From assembly GCA_016222825.1 (NCBI GenBank), contig JACRQF010000010.1, positions 186,001 to 250,000 on the forward strand: a DNA stretch of 64,000 bases, written 5' to 3'. The stretch comes from Verrucomicrobiota bacterium (lineage in GTDB: Bacteria; Verrucomicrobiota; Verrucomicrobiia; CAIQCK01). Position 1 is the stretch's first letter. Every line of letters starts with the position of its first letter. Made by a program: the position numbers and the translations under genes. The notes beneath the pieces are model-generated. The model did not search any database, had not been told where the DNA came from, and was given only the letters and a program-made list of their open reading frames with translations. Shown piece after piece: positions 44,262 to 53,615 of this stretch.

Positions 44262-44368
44262 GCCGAAGGCCTTGGACTGCTGCGAGAATCGCAGCTTTTC
44301 CCCCTCTCTGCCGCCGCCGGACCTCATCCAAAGCTGTGGTGCCCCCAGCAGTCCAAAGCCTTCGGCGT
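44262..44368. repeat. MITE-like inverted-repeat element, copy 2
   Basis: Termini GCCGAAGGCCTTGGACTGCTG and CAGCAGTCCAAAGCCTTCGGC with one mismatch; the left quarter TGCTGCGAGAATCGCAGCT is identical to copy 1 at 37481, the middle has diverged. Confidence 0.85.
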
Positions 44369-44469
44369 CATAGGCGATTAACAGTCGAGCAGCCCCGGCC
44401 AAAGCTCCATCGGCCATCCCGAAAGCCCCGGCAGCGGCGGCGGAGAATCCACGACGCGCGGGTTGTTTC

Positions 44470-44556
44470 CTTCGCCCCGTCCGGGGCTTCGCTGCCTGCT
44501 TTAGGAATCCCACGGCTGCGCCGTGGGCTGCTCTCCAGCGCCGCTCCGCGGCTGAA
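44470..44556. repeat. Cluster of three short hairpins
   Basis: GCCCCGTCCGGGGC (44474-44487), CCCACGGCTGCGCCGTGGG (44509-44527) and GCCGCTCCGCGGC (44540-44552) follow each other. They sit just downstream of the HAF gene's stop (44585, minus strand) and may end its transcript. Confidence 0.75.
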
Positions 44557-44584
44557 ACCATTCCGGCAACACGCCTTTAACTCT

Positions 44585-45958
44585 TCACTTGCCCGGCCCC
44601 TTGGCCACCGGAGCGTTCACCGACTTATCAAGATGCACCACCCATGCCTCGACGTGGCCGTTATGCATCCCATCACCGACGATTGTCTTCGCGTCGGCAG
44701 AGACGCGGACACGCTCACCCTCAAGTTTCCAGCCGGCCAAATCCACTTTGTAGTCGTGGGTCAGGACATACTCAAGTTCACGCATCTGGTTAGTGCGGTC
44801 CCATACAAAGAACTTGCCGACTTCTTCGGAGCCGATACGGCCAACGATAATAGAGCCATCAGCCGATACGGATTGAGCAACGGTATCTACTTTAGGACCA
44901 AGAATCTTATTGCCTCTAAGCTCACCGTCGGGTCCCCGATCAATGACACGTGGCGGGATGCGTCGGTTCCTTATGCCATAGGTGTTATCAGTCCTGCCGG
45001 TTGCAGGGTCTATCGAGCCGAGACTCACTAAACCCGTGCCGGCCGCGCAGCGGAATGCTTGGCTAAAAGCATCCGATTCCGTGTAACCAACAACCACAGT
45101 GCCATCACTGGACATGGCAGTGGCAACATTCATGGTGTATTCCGGTGCCGTGCCCAACCATTCCATGCCTTTGGCTGCTGTCCAACGATACGGCAACGCA
45201 TTAGTCGAGGATGATATACCTGTGCTGACGACGACAGAACCATCATCAGAAACGAAGACAGGAGTTCCCAAGGTCCCCCCAGAACAGGGGCCTAAACCAA
45301 GCATGCCCCCCGCTTTGGTCCAGCGATATGCTTCCGCGCCGGAATCAGAATGACATCTGCCTACGATCACTGACCCGTCGCTGGAAATGCCCTGGGCCTG
45401 ACTGCCGAAGTAATTCGTGAGAAAGCCGAGGCCAACCATGCCTGTAGCCGCCGTCCAACGGAAGCCCGCCAACTTGCGGAAGCAATCCCCCGCGACAACC
45501 AATCCATTGCTGGATACGGCGACCGCTTCACTATCAGAACTGCCTGGCAAAACGCCGAGATCAACCATGCCGCTCGCTGCCGTCCATCGAAATGCATGAT
45601 GGGGCGGATCTGAATAGGAAATGCCCACGACAGTAGAGCCGTCGCTGGAAACGGCTTTGGCTAGACTGTTGGAACATCCGGGCAAAACGCCGAGCCCAAC
45701 CATGCCCTCGGCTACCGTCCAACGAAACGCCTGGCAGCGTAAAGCTACATAACTGCTGCCGACAACCACTCTACCATCGTCGGAAACTGCCCATGCCTGG
45801 CTAAACTTATCGCCCGGCGCAGCACCAAGACCGGTAAACGTGGCACCGATGGGCCTACAGTTGTTGCAAAGCGAAAAGGCCAACAGAAGGACGAGATGTA
45901 AAACGCCCATGCGTGAAATCAGAACGGGAGAATTACGGCCGGGCGATGTGTTGTTCAT
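44585..45958 (-). CDS. HAF-repeat extracellular protein
   Basis: 457 residues from MNNTSPGRN at 45958; starts at 46000 or 45910 are possible. After a hydrophobic signal (MGVLHLVLLLAFSLC) come about seven HAF repeats of 45-50 residues, each with AVSxDGxVVVG, AFRWTxxxGMVxLGxLPG, forming a beta-propeller-like fold. The C-terminal 80 residues contain YDVDLAGWxL-type text (DYKVDLAGWKLEG). HAF proteins are secreted or surface proteins of unknown function. GC content is lower than in neighbouring genes. Confidence 0.85.
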   Translation of the reverse strand: MNNTSPGRNSPVLISRMGVLHLVLLLAFSLCNNCRPIGATFTGLGAAPGDKFSQAWAVSDDGRVVVGSSYVALRCQAFRWTVAEGMVGLGVLPGCSNSLAKAVSSDGSTVVGISYSDPPHHAFRWTAASGMVDLGVLPGSSDSEAVAVSSNGLVVAGDCFRKLAGFRWTAATGMVGLGFLTNYFGSQAQGISSDGSVIVGRCHSDSGAEAYRWTKAGGMLGLGPCSGGTLGTPVFVSDDGSVVVSTGISSSTNALPYRWTAAKGMEWLGTAPEYTMNVATAMSSDGTVVVGYTESDAFSQAFRCAAGTGLVSLGSIDPATGRTDNTYGIRNRRIPPRVIDRGPDGELRGNKILGPKVDTVAQSVSADGSIIVGRIGSEEVGKFFVWDRTNQMRELEYVLTHDYKVDLAGWKLEGERVRVSADAKTIVGDGMHNGHVEAWVVHLDKSVNAPVAKGPGK

Positions 45959-46030
45959 GGCGACAACCCTTGGTTGAACTGCCAGCAATGTTTCTCCCAC
46001 CTCCGCCGTGCTGTCAACGCCGCATTCCCC

Positions 46031-48280
46031 TCACAGCAACGACAGCGGGTCCACGTCCACGGTGGCGAGGACGTCGGGCGGGAGCTTGGCGGCGCGAAGA
46101 GTGGCGGCGATCAGTTCGGTGAGGCGCATGATCTGGTGGGTGCGCAGAAGCATGTTGTAGCGGAAAAAGCCTTTGATCTTCGCCATCGGCGCAGGGGCGG
46201 GGCCGGCGATGAGGGCGAGCTTGCCGGCCTGCGCGCGCAACCGCTCGCCAATGGCCTCGGCGTGGCGGCGGACTTTGTCGTCGTTGCGGCCGCGGAACAG
46301 CAGCGCCACGGCGCGCGTGAACGGCGGGTAGTGGAACTCGCGGCGGTATTCCATCTCCTGCTCGTAGAAGCCGGCGAAGTCGTGCTGGCGCGCGTGGCGG
46401 ATGGCGTCGGCGAACGGCGTGAAGGTCTGGACAACAACCTCGCCCTCGACATCGCCGCGGCCGGCGCGGCCGGCGACCTGGACGATGAGTTGGAACGTGC
46501 GCTCGGCGGCGCGGAAATCGGGCAGGTGGAGGGCCATGTCGGCGTAGATGATGCCGACAAGGGTGACGTTCGGGTAGTGGAGGCCGCGCGCGATCATCTG
46601 CGTGCCGATGAGAATGTCCACCTTGCCGGTGCGGAACGCGCCGAGGATTTCGCGGTAGAGGTCTTTGCGGACCATGACGTCGGAGTCCATGCGGGCGACG
46701 CGGGCGGCGGGGAAGTTCTTGGCGACGGCGGCCTCGATCTTCTCGGTGCCGACGCCGGAGTATTTGATCTTCGGCGAGCGGCAGTCGGGGCTGGGGCACT
46801 GCTCCGGCGCAGCCTGCTCGTGACCGCAGTAATGGCACTTGAGCTGGCTGAGCTTGCGGTGATAAACGAGCGACACCGAGCAGTTCTCGCACTTGGCGAC
46901 GTAGCCGCACGCAGGGCATGTCATGGACGTGGCGTAACCGCGACGGTTAAGAAAAAGGAGAACCTGTTCCTTCTTGTCGAGCCGGAGCGAGATGGCAGTG
47001 CGGAGTTTTTCGCTGAAGACGAAGAGGCCCTTCTGGCGGAGCAGTTCCTCGCGAAGGTCCACGACGCGGATGCGGGGCATCTGCTTGTGGTCAGCGCGGT
47101 CGGGTAACTGGACGAGGCCGTATTTCGCCGGCTGGCCTTCGCGCGGCTGGGTGTTGAAGTAGCTTTCCAGCGACGGCGTCGCCGAGCCGAGCACGACGGC
47201 GCACTTCTGCATCCGGCCGCGGACGACGGCGATGTCGCGGGCGTTGTAACGCGGCGCTTCCTCCTGCTTGTAGGAGGTCTCGTGTTCCTCGTCCACGACG
47301 ATGAGGCCAAGCGGGTTGACCGGCGCGAACACCGCCGAGCGCGCGCCGATGACGATGCGGGCGTCGCCGCGATGGATCTTGTGCCACTCGTCGTGCCGCT
47401 CGCCGGCGGAGAGATGGCTGTGGAGCACGGCCACCTGCGTGCCGTGGCGCTTCGGGTTGAAGCGCGACTTGAACCGCTCGACGGTCTGCGGCGTCAGCGC
47501 GATCTCCGGCACGAGCACGATGACGCCCTTGCCCTGCGCGAGGACGTGCTCGATGGCTTGGAGATAAACCTCCGTCTTGCCGCTGCCGGTGACGCCGTGG
47601 ATGAGCACGACCGCCGGCTCCAGCGTGTCGGTGCTCTTGAGGACAATATCGAGGGCCTGCTGCTGCGCGGCGTTGAGCGGCAACGGCTCGCTGGGCAGAA
47701 AGACTTCATCAGAGTAAGGATCGCGCTCGGAGGTCTTCGTGGCGATCTCGACGATGCCCTTGCGCTTGAGCGTTTCGACCACCGCCGCCGTCACCTCCGC
47801 CTTGCGGAGCAGCTCCGCCAGGAACATGCCGTGCGGATTGGCCTTGAGAATCTCCACGACGTGCGCCTGCTTGGCCGCGCGCGGCCCGAGTTCCAGCGGG
47901 CCGGCGGCAGCCGCCGCCGTGAGCTGGACGTGGAGGCTTTGTTTGAACGTCGTCTCGCCCTGCCGCACCGCCTCCGGCAGCACGCAACGCATTGCGACCT
48001 CCACCGGGCAGCAGTAGTAGCGCGCCATCCAACGCGCCAGCTCGATCATCGTTGGGTCCAGCAACGGCCGCTCGCCGATGACGTCCGCGATTTCCTTCAC
48101 GCTCGGATAGGTGGACTTGTCGGCAAACGCAACAACGTGGCCCTGCACGTTGCGATGGCCGAACGGCACATGCACGCGCGAGCCAACGCGGACAACGTCC
48201 CGCAACCGCTCCGGCACGCGATAATCGAACTCGCGCCCGGTGGCGATGTCCACGATGACTTTGGCAATGGGACCGATCAT
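46031..48280 (-). CDS. priA: Primosomal replication protein N' (PriA helicase)
   Basis: 749 residues. The N-terminal 3'-DNA-binding domain (VIVDIATGREFDYRVPE) precedes a SF2 helicase core with Walker A GVTGSGKTEVY, the DEEH box, and GSATPSLES. Eight zinc-binding cysteines follow in CPACGYVAKCENC, CHYCGHEQ and CPSPDC, and the C-terminal helicase motif QMIARGLHYPNVTLVG. PriA reloads the replisome at stalled forks. The start codon at 48280 directly borders a heptanucleotide repeat tract. Confidence 0.96.
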   Translation of the reverse strand: MIGPIAKVIVDIATGREFDYRVPERLRDVVRVGSRVHVPFGHRNVQGHVVAFADKSTYPSVKEIADVIGERPLLDPTMIELARWMARYYCCPVEVAMRCVLPEAVRQGETTFKQSLHVQLTAAAAAGPLELGPRAAKQAHVVEILKANPHGMFLAELLRKAEVTAAVVETLKRKGIVEIATKTSERDPYSDEVFLPSEPLPLNAAQQQALDIVLKSTDTLEPAVVLIHGVTGSGKTEVYLQAIEHVLAQGKGVIVLVPEIALTPQTVERFKSRFNPKRHGTQVAVLHSHLSAGERHDEWHKIHRGDARIVIGARSAVFAPVNPLGLIVVDEEHETSYKQEEAPRYNARDIAVVRGRMQKCAVVLGSATPSLESYFNTQPREGQPAKYGLVQLPDRADHKQMPRIRVVDLREELLRQKGLFVFSEKLRTAISLRLDKKEQVLLFLNRRGYATSMTCPACGYVAKCENCSVSLVYHRKLSQLKCHYCGHEQAAPEQCPSPDCRSPKIKYSGVGTEKIEAAVAKNFPAARVARMDSDVMVRKDLYREILGAFRTGKVDILIGTQMIARGLHYPNVTLVGIIYADMALHLPDFRAAERTFQLIVQVAGRAGRGDVEGEVVVQTFTPFADAIRHARQHDFAGFYEQEMEYRREFHYPPFTRAVALLFRGRNDDKVRRHAEAIGERLRAQAGKLALIAGPAPAPMAKIKGFFRYNMLLRTHQIMRLTELIAATLRAAKLPPDVLATVDVDPLSLL

Positions 48281-48285
48281 TGGTG

Positions 48286-48385
48286 ACTCGTGATTCGTGA
48301 TCCGTAATTCGTGATTGGTGATTGATGATTAGTCTAGCGGATTGTTCGCAGAAACGAATCACGAATCACGGGTTACGAATTACGG
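48286..48385. repeat. CGTGATT heptanucleotide inverted tract between priA and the transglycosylase gene
   Basis: CGTGATTCGTGATCCGTAAT and following heptamers on the left face ACGAATCACGAATCACGGGT on the right, making an imperfect hairpin. It occupies the whole divergent intergenic space, where both promoters must lie. Confidence 0.75.
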
Positions 48386-48422
48386 ATTGCGAACCGCGCA
48401 TACCGCCCGCCATACTCGCGGT

Positions 48423-48989
48423 GTGGCACGCGGAACCCAACTTCGCGGGTTGATCGTCAGCGCCGGCGTGATGCTGGCGCTGGTGGCAACGGCTTGGTTC
48501 ATCTACGACTACTGGCGCGACCATCGGTTCGACGAAGAGATCACCCGCGCTGCCAAACAGCACGGCCTCAGCCCGTTTCTGGTCAAAGCCGTGGTCTGGC
48601 GCGAGAGCCGGTTCAACACTTACGCACGCGGAAGTAGCGGCGAAGTCGGTTTGATGCAGGTCATGCCGACAACCGCGGCCGACTGGGCGAAGGCGAACCG
48701 CCAAGGCGCGTTTGACCCGCAGACGATGGCGCTTCCCGCCGTGGGTCTCGATGTGGGCTGCTGGTGTTTGCGCCGCGCGCTGGACCGTTGGAAGAGCGCG
48801 TCCGACCCGGTGCCCTACGCGTTGGCGGAATACAACGCCGGCCGCAGCAACGCCCTGCGCTGGGCCGCCGGCCTGCCGCCGCGCGATCCGCAGCGTTTCC
48901 GGGCCAGCATCACCTATCCCGGCACGCGTGCCTACGTGCGGACGATTGAGGAACGCTATCAGCACTACAAACGGCGTGGGCGGCTGTGA
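48423..48989 (+). CDS. Lytic transglycosylase (SLT / MltE-like)
   Basis: 188 residues from the GTG at 48423 (MARGTQLRG). A single N-terminal membrane anchor (LIVSAGVMLALVATAWFI) is followed by a goose-type lysozyme fold: catalytic Glu in VVWRESRFN near residue 61, GEVGLMQVMP, and ALAEYNAGRSNALRW. It cuts peptidoglycan between MurNAc and GlcNAc with formation of the 1,6-anhydro end. Size fits the small membrane-bound type. Confidence 0.9.
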   Translation: MARGTQLRGLIVSAGVMLALVATAWFIYDYWRDHRFDEEITRAAKQHGLSPFLVKAVVWRESRFNTYARGSSGEVGLMQVMPTTAADWAKANRQGAFDPQTMALPAVGLDVGCWCLRRALDRWKSASDPVPYALAEYNAGRSNALRWAAGLPPRDPQRFRASITYPGTRAYVRTIEERYQHYKRRGRL

Positions 48990-49072
48990 CCACCGCGGCT
49001 TTGCGCTTGAAGCTGGTTTCCGCCTTGCGGCAAGATGCGGCCAGAGACTTTTTGCACACACAACGCAACCCA

Positions 49073-49960
49073 ATGAAACCAACTCATACCGCGATCACCC
49101 GACGACAATTTCTCACTACCACCGCCACCGCTGCCGCCGGCCTCGCTTTGCCGCAATGGCTCACCGCAGCCGGTGAGACGGGTTGTTGTATTGAGTGGGG
49201 CGTTTGCACGTCGCTCAAGAAGGCCGCCGTTCTCAAGGCGGCGGGTTTCCAGTTCGTCGAGGAGAACGTCGGCAGCGTGCTCGTGCCGAAAGCGGGCGAG
49301 GAGGAGTTCGAGAAAAAACTCGCCGAGATCAAGGCGTCGCCGTTGCCGGTCCGCGCCTGCACGGGCTTCATTCCGGGCGATTTGAAGGTCGTCGGACCGG
49401 AGGTGCCGATGGACGCGCTGATGAAGCACGCCGAGACCGTGTTCCGGCGCGCCCAGAAGGCTGGCATCGGCCGCATCGTGTTTGGCAGCGGCGGGTCGCG
49501 GCGGATTCCGGACGGCTTCGACCCGGCAAAGGCGAAAGCGCAGTTCACCGACTACTGCCGCCGCATCGCGCCGCTCGCGCAGGCGCACAAGGTCGTCGTC
49601 GTCATCGAGTCGCTCAACAAAGCCGAGTGCAACTTCATCAACCGTGTGAGCGAGGCGCTCGACATCGCCAACGCCGTCAACCATCCCGGCGTGCAGGTGC
49701 ATGTGGACATCTACCACATGATGCGCGAGGAGGAAGGCCCGGAATCCATCCTCAAGGCCGGCGCAAAGGTGAAGCATTGTCACGTCGCCGAGAAAGCCAA
49801 GCGCACCGCGCCGGGCATGGACGGCGACGATTTCCGCGCGTATTTCAAGGCGCTCAAGGCCATCGGCTACCGTGGCGGCTTGTCCATCGAGGGCAAGTGG
49901 AAGGACGACCAACTGCCAACGGCGTGCAGCATCCTGAACGAACAACTCAAGTCCGCCTGA
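49073..49960 (+). CDS. Tat-exported sugar phosphate isomerase/epimerase-like TIM-barrel protein
   Basis: 295 residues. The twin-arginine signal TRRQFLTTTATAAAGLALP spans about 9-28. The mature part is a xylose-isomerase-like TIM barrel with VEENVGS, IVFGSGGSRRIPDGFD, VVVVIESLNKAECNFIN, VHVDIYHMMREEE and GGLSIEGKWKD; the Glu, Asp, His and Glu of these blocks are the usual metal ligands. It resembles hydroxypyruvate isomerase-type proteins. Periplasmic location suggests work on an imported sugar. Next gene follows after 5 nt. Confidence 0.87.
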   Translation: MKPTHTAITRRQFLTTTATAAAGLALPQWLTAAGETGCCIEWGVCTSLKKAAVLKAAGFQFVEENVGSVLVPKAGEEEFEKKLAEIKASPLPVRACTGFIPGDLKVVGPEVPMDALMKHAETVFRRAQKAGIGRIVFGSGGSRRIPDGFDPAKAKAQFTDYCRRIAPLAQAHKVVVVIESLNKAECNFINRVSEALDIANAVNHPGVQVHVDIYHMMREEEGPESILKAGAKVKHCHVAEKAKRTAPGMDGDDFRAYFKALKAIGYRGGLSIEGKWKDDQLPTACSILNEQLKSA

Positions 49961-49965
49961 CGCCC

Positions 49966-50361
49966 ATGCTGGGAATGTTCCTGCGCATCTACGGGACCGT
50001 CGCCGGCCTGGCGATCTTCGCGGTCTTCATGCCGCGCGCGTGGATGGCGGCGACACACGAGATGATCGGTTTGGGGAAGTTCCCCGACGGCGCCATTGTG
50101 GATTACCTCGCCCGCTCCGTCTCGGCGCTCTACGCGTTTCATGGCGGCCTGCTCTGGCTCCTTGCGCGCGACGTGCGCCGCTACGCAACCATCATCGCTT
50201 ATGTGGCCGCGGCCGGCATCGCCTTCAGTGTGTTCGTCCTCCTGCTCGATGTGAGTCTGGGCCTGCCCGTCTGGTGGATTCTGGGCGAAGGCCCTTGTGT
50301 GCTTGCGATCAGCCTCATCGTTCTCGCGCTGCTGGCAAAAGAGCGCGCGCAGTGGCGTTGA
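49966..50361 (+). CDS. Small membrane protein, unknown
   Basis: 131 residues with four hydrophobic segments (FLRIYGTVAGLAIFAVFM, ALYAFHGGLLWLLA, YATIIAYVAAAGIAFSVFVLLL, GPCVLAISLIVLALLA). It follows the TIM-barrel gene after 5 nt, so they are probably cotranscribed. No family with known function recognised. Confidence 0.72.
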   Translation: MLGMFLRIYGTVAGLAIFAVFMPRAWMAATHEMIGLGKFPDGAIVDYLARSVSALYAFHGGLLWLLARDVRRYATIIAYVAAAGIAFSVFVLLLDVSLGLPVWWILGEGPCVLAISLIVLALLAKERAQWR

Positions 50362-50374
50362 GGGAGTCTGCGAC

Positions 50375-51622
50375 ATGCAGAAGCCACCCGCAACCAAGTC
50401 ATCGAAGGAACCGGGGAACGCATCGGTGTCATTGACTGCTGCGGAATGGGGACTGGCCGCTGGCGCTCTTCCCGCCATCGCAGTCGGGACGGGGGCGCCA
50501 ATTGGGTTGGCCCACTGGGTTCTCATGGCGCACTATCTCGCCATTGCCTACGGTTGCCATATCCTGCGCACGACTCGTTTGTTTCCAGATGCTCTGACGT
50601 TGTTCCGAAACGGATGCCTGCTGCTGACCGCCGGCTCGCTGGCCTGCGCGGCCGCGCCTGATGCCTACACGCTTGTGGCAGCGCGGCTGCCACAGGCGTT
50701 TGGGATCGCTTGCTTGCTGGCGGCGCGGCCGATGGGGAACGGAAGCTGGTTGCCAATCATCCCATCTATTATCGGGCTGCTCGCAGGCAGTTTGATTGGA
50801 AATCTCATTGGCTGGCGCGTCGTTTTTCTCTTGGCGGCGAGCATGGGTTTCGTTGCAGCCGTCCGGGAATGGCGACGGGAGACACACGGCTGCGATTCGC
50901 TGGAAGTTCATTCACTGCCACAACAACCTTCGCAACGCCACCCCATGCTCCTCGCGTGCGGGCTGGCCTGCATCATCGTTCCCTTCAATGCCTACTGCGA
51001 CTTCCGCACGTTCGGTCTGGCGGAGGCCATCCTGCTGCTCGTTGGCGTCGTTCTGTTCGCCGTGTATGCGCGTCAGATCATTACCAACCTTGTCGCCAGC
51101 CGTTCGACGCTTCTCACGCTCTGGCTTGGGGCCGTTGTCGCGGGTCTATGCCTGCTGCCGGCGCTGTTTCACATCCGGGAGTTTTCAGCTCCAGTTCCGG
51201 CGCTTGGTATTATTGTATGCGGACTGGTCTTGCAGCTCACGCGGCACGCGCCGCCTCACGTTGGCCGGTTTGCGCCAGTCGCCGGCTTTCTCATAATCGC
51301 CGGCGCTCTTTGGGAAACGTGTTCTTGGGCTGGCATGGAATCAGTTTTTCTCTCGATTGCGACAGCCGCGGCTGTGGGCGCTGGTTTGGGTCTGACGTGG
51401 ACCGGATCCGTGTTGCGGCCGGTGCCGTTGTTTTCGGGCTTGGCTGTGGGCATCTATGCCGCGTCCTATTTTCTGGAGTTCATCCCCGCCTCCGCCTGTT
51501 CGATGGATCGCGAGTTTCTCCGCGAGGAATCCACCGTCCTGCGGCTCGCTGCGGGCATTGCGCTGGCTGGACTCGGATGGAGCCTCGCTTGCGCCTTGAC
51601 TGGGCGAACGTCACAGGCGTAG
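50375..51622 (+). CDS. Polytopic membrane protein, MFS-like
   Basis: 415 residues from MQKPPATKSS with about twelve hydrophobic helices and the sugar-transporter-like loop GWRVVFLLAASMGFVAAVREWRRE between helices 4 and 5-6 (as in DHA2-type MFS). GNLIGWRVVFLL and the preceding PIIPSIIGLLAGSL fit motif C of drug antiporters loosely. 13 nt separate it from the previous gene. Substrate unknown. Confidence 0.65.
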   Translation: MQKPPATKSSKEPGNASVSLTAAEWGLAAGALPAIAVGTGAPIGLAHWVLMAHYLAIAYGCHILRTTRLFPDALTLFRNGCLLLTAGSLACAAAPDAYTLVAARLPQAFGIACLLAARPMGNGSWLPIIPSIIGLLAGSLIGNLIGWRVVFLLAASMGFVAAVREWRRETHGCDSLEVHSLPQQPSQRHPMLLACGLACIIVPFNAYCDFRTFGLAEAILLLVGVVLFAVYARQIITNLVASRSTLLTLWLGAVVAGLCLLPALFHIREFSAPVPALGIIVCGLVLQLTRHAPPHVGRFAPVAGFLIIAGALWETCSWAGMESVFLSIATAAAVGAGLGLTWTGSVLRPVPLFSGLAVGIYAASYFLEFIPASACSMDREFLREESTVLRLAAGIALAGLGWSLACALTGRTSQA

Positions 51623-51650
51623 GTTTTTCGCCATTGCAGGCGCTACAAAA

Positions 51651-52199
51651 ATGAAAACTCTGAAGACTCTCACCGCAATCGCAGCCGTGTTCTTCCTGGT
51701 GGCAGCCTCACAGGCCGCCGACAAAACCCAAGTCGAGAAGTATCGCAAGGCCGCCGAGCAGGGCAGCATCTTTGACCAAACCATGCTCGGCAGTTGCTTC
51801 GAATACGGGAATGGCGTGACCAAGGACCCGGCCGAGGCAGTCAAGTGGTATCGCAAAGCCGCTGATCAAGGTTACAAAGTCGCGCAAATCCTGCTCGCCT
51901 TTTGCTACAAGAACGGGGAAGGCGTGGCGACGAACGAAGTCGAAGCCGTCAAATGGTTTCGCAAGGCCGGCGAGCAGGGAGACCAGTTGGGCCAATACAT
52001 GATGGGCTTCTGTTCCCAATACGGGAAAGGCGCGGCTTCAAACCTCGTGGAAGCGCACAAGTGGTTCAGCCTCTCCGCCGCCCAGGACTACGACCTGGCG
52101 AAGAAGACCCAGTCCGAGATCAGGCAGCAGATGACAAAAGAGCAACTGGCCGAAGCGGAACGACTGGTTCGCGAGTTCAAGCCTCAGAAGACCCCTTGA
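51651..52199 (+). CDS. Sel1-like repeat protein
   Basis: 182 residues, signal peptide about 1-22 (MKTLKTLTAIAAVFFLVAAS). Three Sel1 repeats of 36 residues follow, each with AVKWYRKAADQGY / AVKWFRKAGEQGD-type text and LGxxYxxGxGVxxD. Sel1 repeats form TPR-like scaffolds for protein interaction. Its stop lies 8 nt before the left attachment repeat of the integrative element. Confidence 0.88.
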   Translation: MKTLKTLTAIAAVFFLVAASQAADKTQVEKYRKAAEQGSIFDQTMLGSCFEYGNGVTKDPAEAVKWYRKAADQGYKVAQILLAFCYKNGEGVATNEVEAVKWFRKAGEQGDQLGQYMMGFCSQYGKGAASNLVEAHKWFSLSAAQDYDLAKKTQSEIRQQMTKEQLAEAERLVREFKPQKTP

Positions 52200-52206
52200 T
52201 CCGAGA

Positions 52207-52251
52207 TGGAGCCGGGAAAGGGATTTGAACCCTCAACCACCTGATTACAAA
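52207..52251. other. Left attachment site (tRNA-Thr 3' remnant)
   Basis: 45 nt from TGGAGCCGGG to CTGATTACAAA, identical to 58763-58807. It starts at the encoded CCA complement and ends in the anticodon loop, then diverges. Confidence 0.92.
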
Positions 52252-52307
52252 GGTCGGCTCCGCACCAAACTGCGACTACCTGAAGCTTATCTGGTTTCAT
52301 TGTTCTT

Positions 52308-53615
52308 TCAAGCTGCCGCGCGTTCTGAAACGGCGTGAGTCTTCGGAAGGCTCGTTGATGTAACGTCAGTCTTGGAAAGGGTGGGCATACTATCGGGACT
52401 ACAGCCGGGACTACTTTCGGCACCGTTGTTGCCGCTGGCCTTGAACCGAATCCGCCTTGCTTGCGCCAACAGATGATCTGGCCGCAAGTCACCATAGGTG
52501 CTGGCGATGATGGCTGGCCCTGTCTTGTCACCGATCAGCATGGCAACTTCGCTGTCAGTCAGCCCGCTCTGACGGCATTGGGTCACGAAGTAGGAGCGCA
52601 AGCCGTGCGCTGTCACGTGACCGATACCTACAGCTTTGCACGCCTTCCGCAACCGATTCCCAAACGCTGTGCGCTCACGTGGCGTGTTAGGGTCAAACGG
52701 TGAAGGAAACAACAGATGACTACACGCACGCGCCTTCATCTGTTGCAGCAGCGCCGCCAAGTCCGCTGTCATCGGCACCCACGGCATAATGCCGCGCTTC
52801 TCGCGTTTCACATGTAACAACTTCTCCGCCCAATCCACGCATTCCCAATCCAGCCGTTGCGCCTCGCCGATGCGCAGGCCGCTGTAGGCGAGGAAACATG
52901 CCAAGTCCGCAACCTCATCCTCTCCCCTCCCCCGCAACCAATACTCGATCTTGTGCAACCCGTCTGGCGTCGGCGCGACTTCGCGGCAGTGTCGCACCTG
53001 CGATGCCGCCGAGTAATGGCCGCGCCCCGACAGCGGGTTTACTTTCAACACCGCCCGCCGCACGGCCAGCCGGAAGACGTTGCTCAAAACCTGTAGCTCC
53101 ATGTCAATCGTGCGCAGGCGGCTCCACTTGCGCGTGCGGTTGACTGTCCGTTTGCCCGTCTCTGCGGACACGTAACCGCCGCTTTGCCGCCAGTCGCGGT
53201 ATTTATCGCAATCCCCTACTGTTACCGCCGCTGCTGGCATTGTGCCGAAGTAGGCGCGGCAGATGCCCAGAAACTGCTTTTCCCGTGCTATCGTCGCAGG
53301 TGACTTCTGCCCCATCGTCTTCGTCGGGCAACCCGCCACGAGGTAGTCATCAATCAGTTGCGCCAACGTCACGCGCGCGCGATGCAACACCACGCCTTGA
53401 GGTTCAATCCCGCTTTGGAGCAAGAACCGCTCCGTCTTCCACTTCCGCAACCACTGCCGCGCCTCGGTTGGGTTGTTGGTGTTGGTGCTGCGATACGTGC
53501 GCTTGCCATTGACACGAACGCGGGCATAGATGACACCGCCGCGCCGGTAAAGACTATCGCCAATGCGCTCAAACTGCGCATCGGGTCTTGGTTCGATTGG
53601 ATGTTCCTCGTTCAC
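52308..53615 (-). CDS. Tyrosine recombinase / integrase
   Basis: 435 residues. N-terminal arm- and core-binding domain (1-215), catalytic domain from about 220. Catalytic residues visible: Arg248 in SGLRIGE, Lys270 or Lys273 in HVKREKRG, His337 and Arg340 in AHGLR, and nucleophile Tyr374 in STYGDL. The position usually occupied by His (LGH) is Asp363 (IGDKTG), a change seen in some island integrases. It should catalyse integration at the tRNA-Thr 3' end. The gene reads toward the nearby left att repeat. Confidence 0.93.
   Translation of the reverse strand: MNEEHPIEPRPDAQFERIGDSLYRRGGVIYARVRVNGKRTYRSTNTNNPTEARQWLRKWKTERFLLQSGIEPQGVVLHRARVTLAQLIDDYLVAGCPTKTMGQKSPATIAREKQFLGICRAYFGTMPAAAVTVGDCDKYRDWRQSGGYVSAETGKRTVNRTRKWSRLRTIDMELQVLSNVFRLAVRRAVLKVNPLSGRGHYSAASQVRHCREVAPTPDGLHKIEYWLRGRGEDEVADLACFLAYSGLRIGEAQRLDWECVDWAEKLLHVKREKRGIMPWVPMTADLAALLQQMKARACSHLLFPSPFDPNTPRERTAFGNRLRKACKAVGIGHVTAHGLRSYFVTQCRQSGLTDSEVAMLIGDKTGPAIIASTYGDLRPDHLLAQARRIRFKASGNNGAESSPGCSPDSMPTLSKTDVTSTSLPKTHAVSERAAA

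Noticed and set aside
43638..44373. Heptad-repeat frames over the 21-bp array on both strands
   Set aside because: Result of the 21-nt period; no start site or conserved part outside the array.
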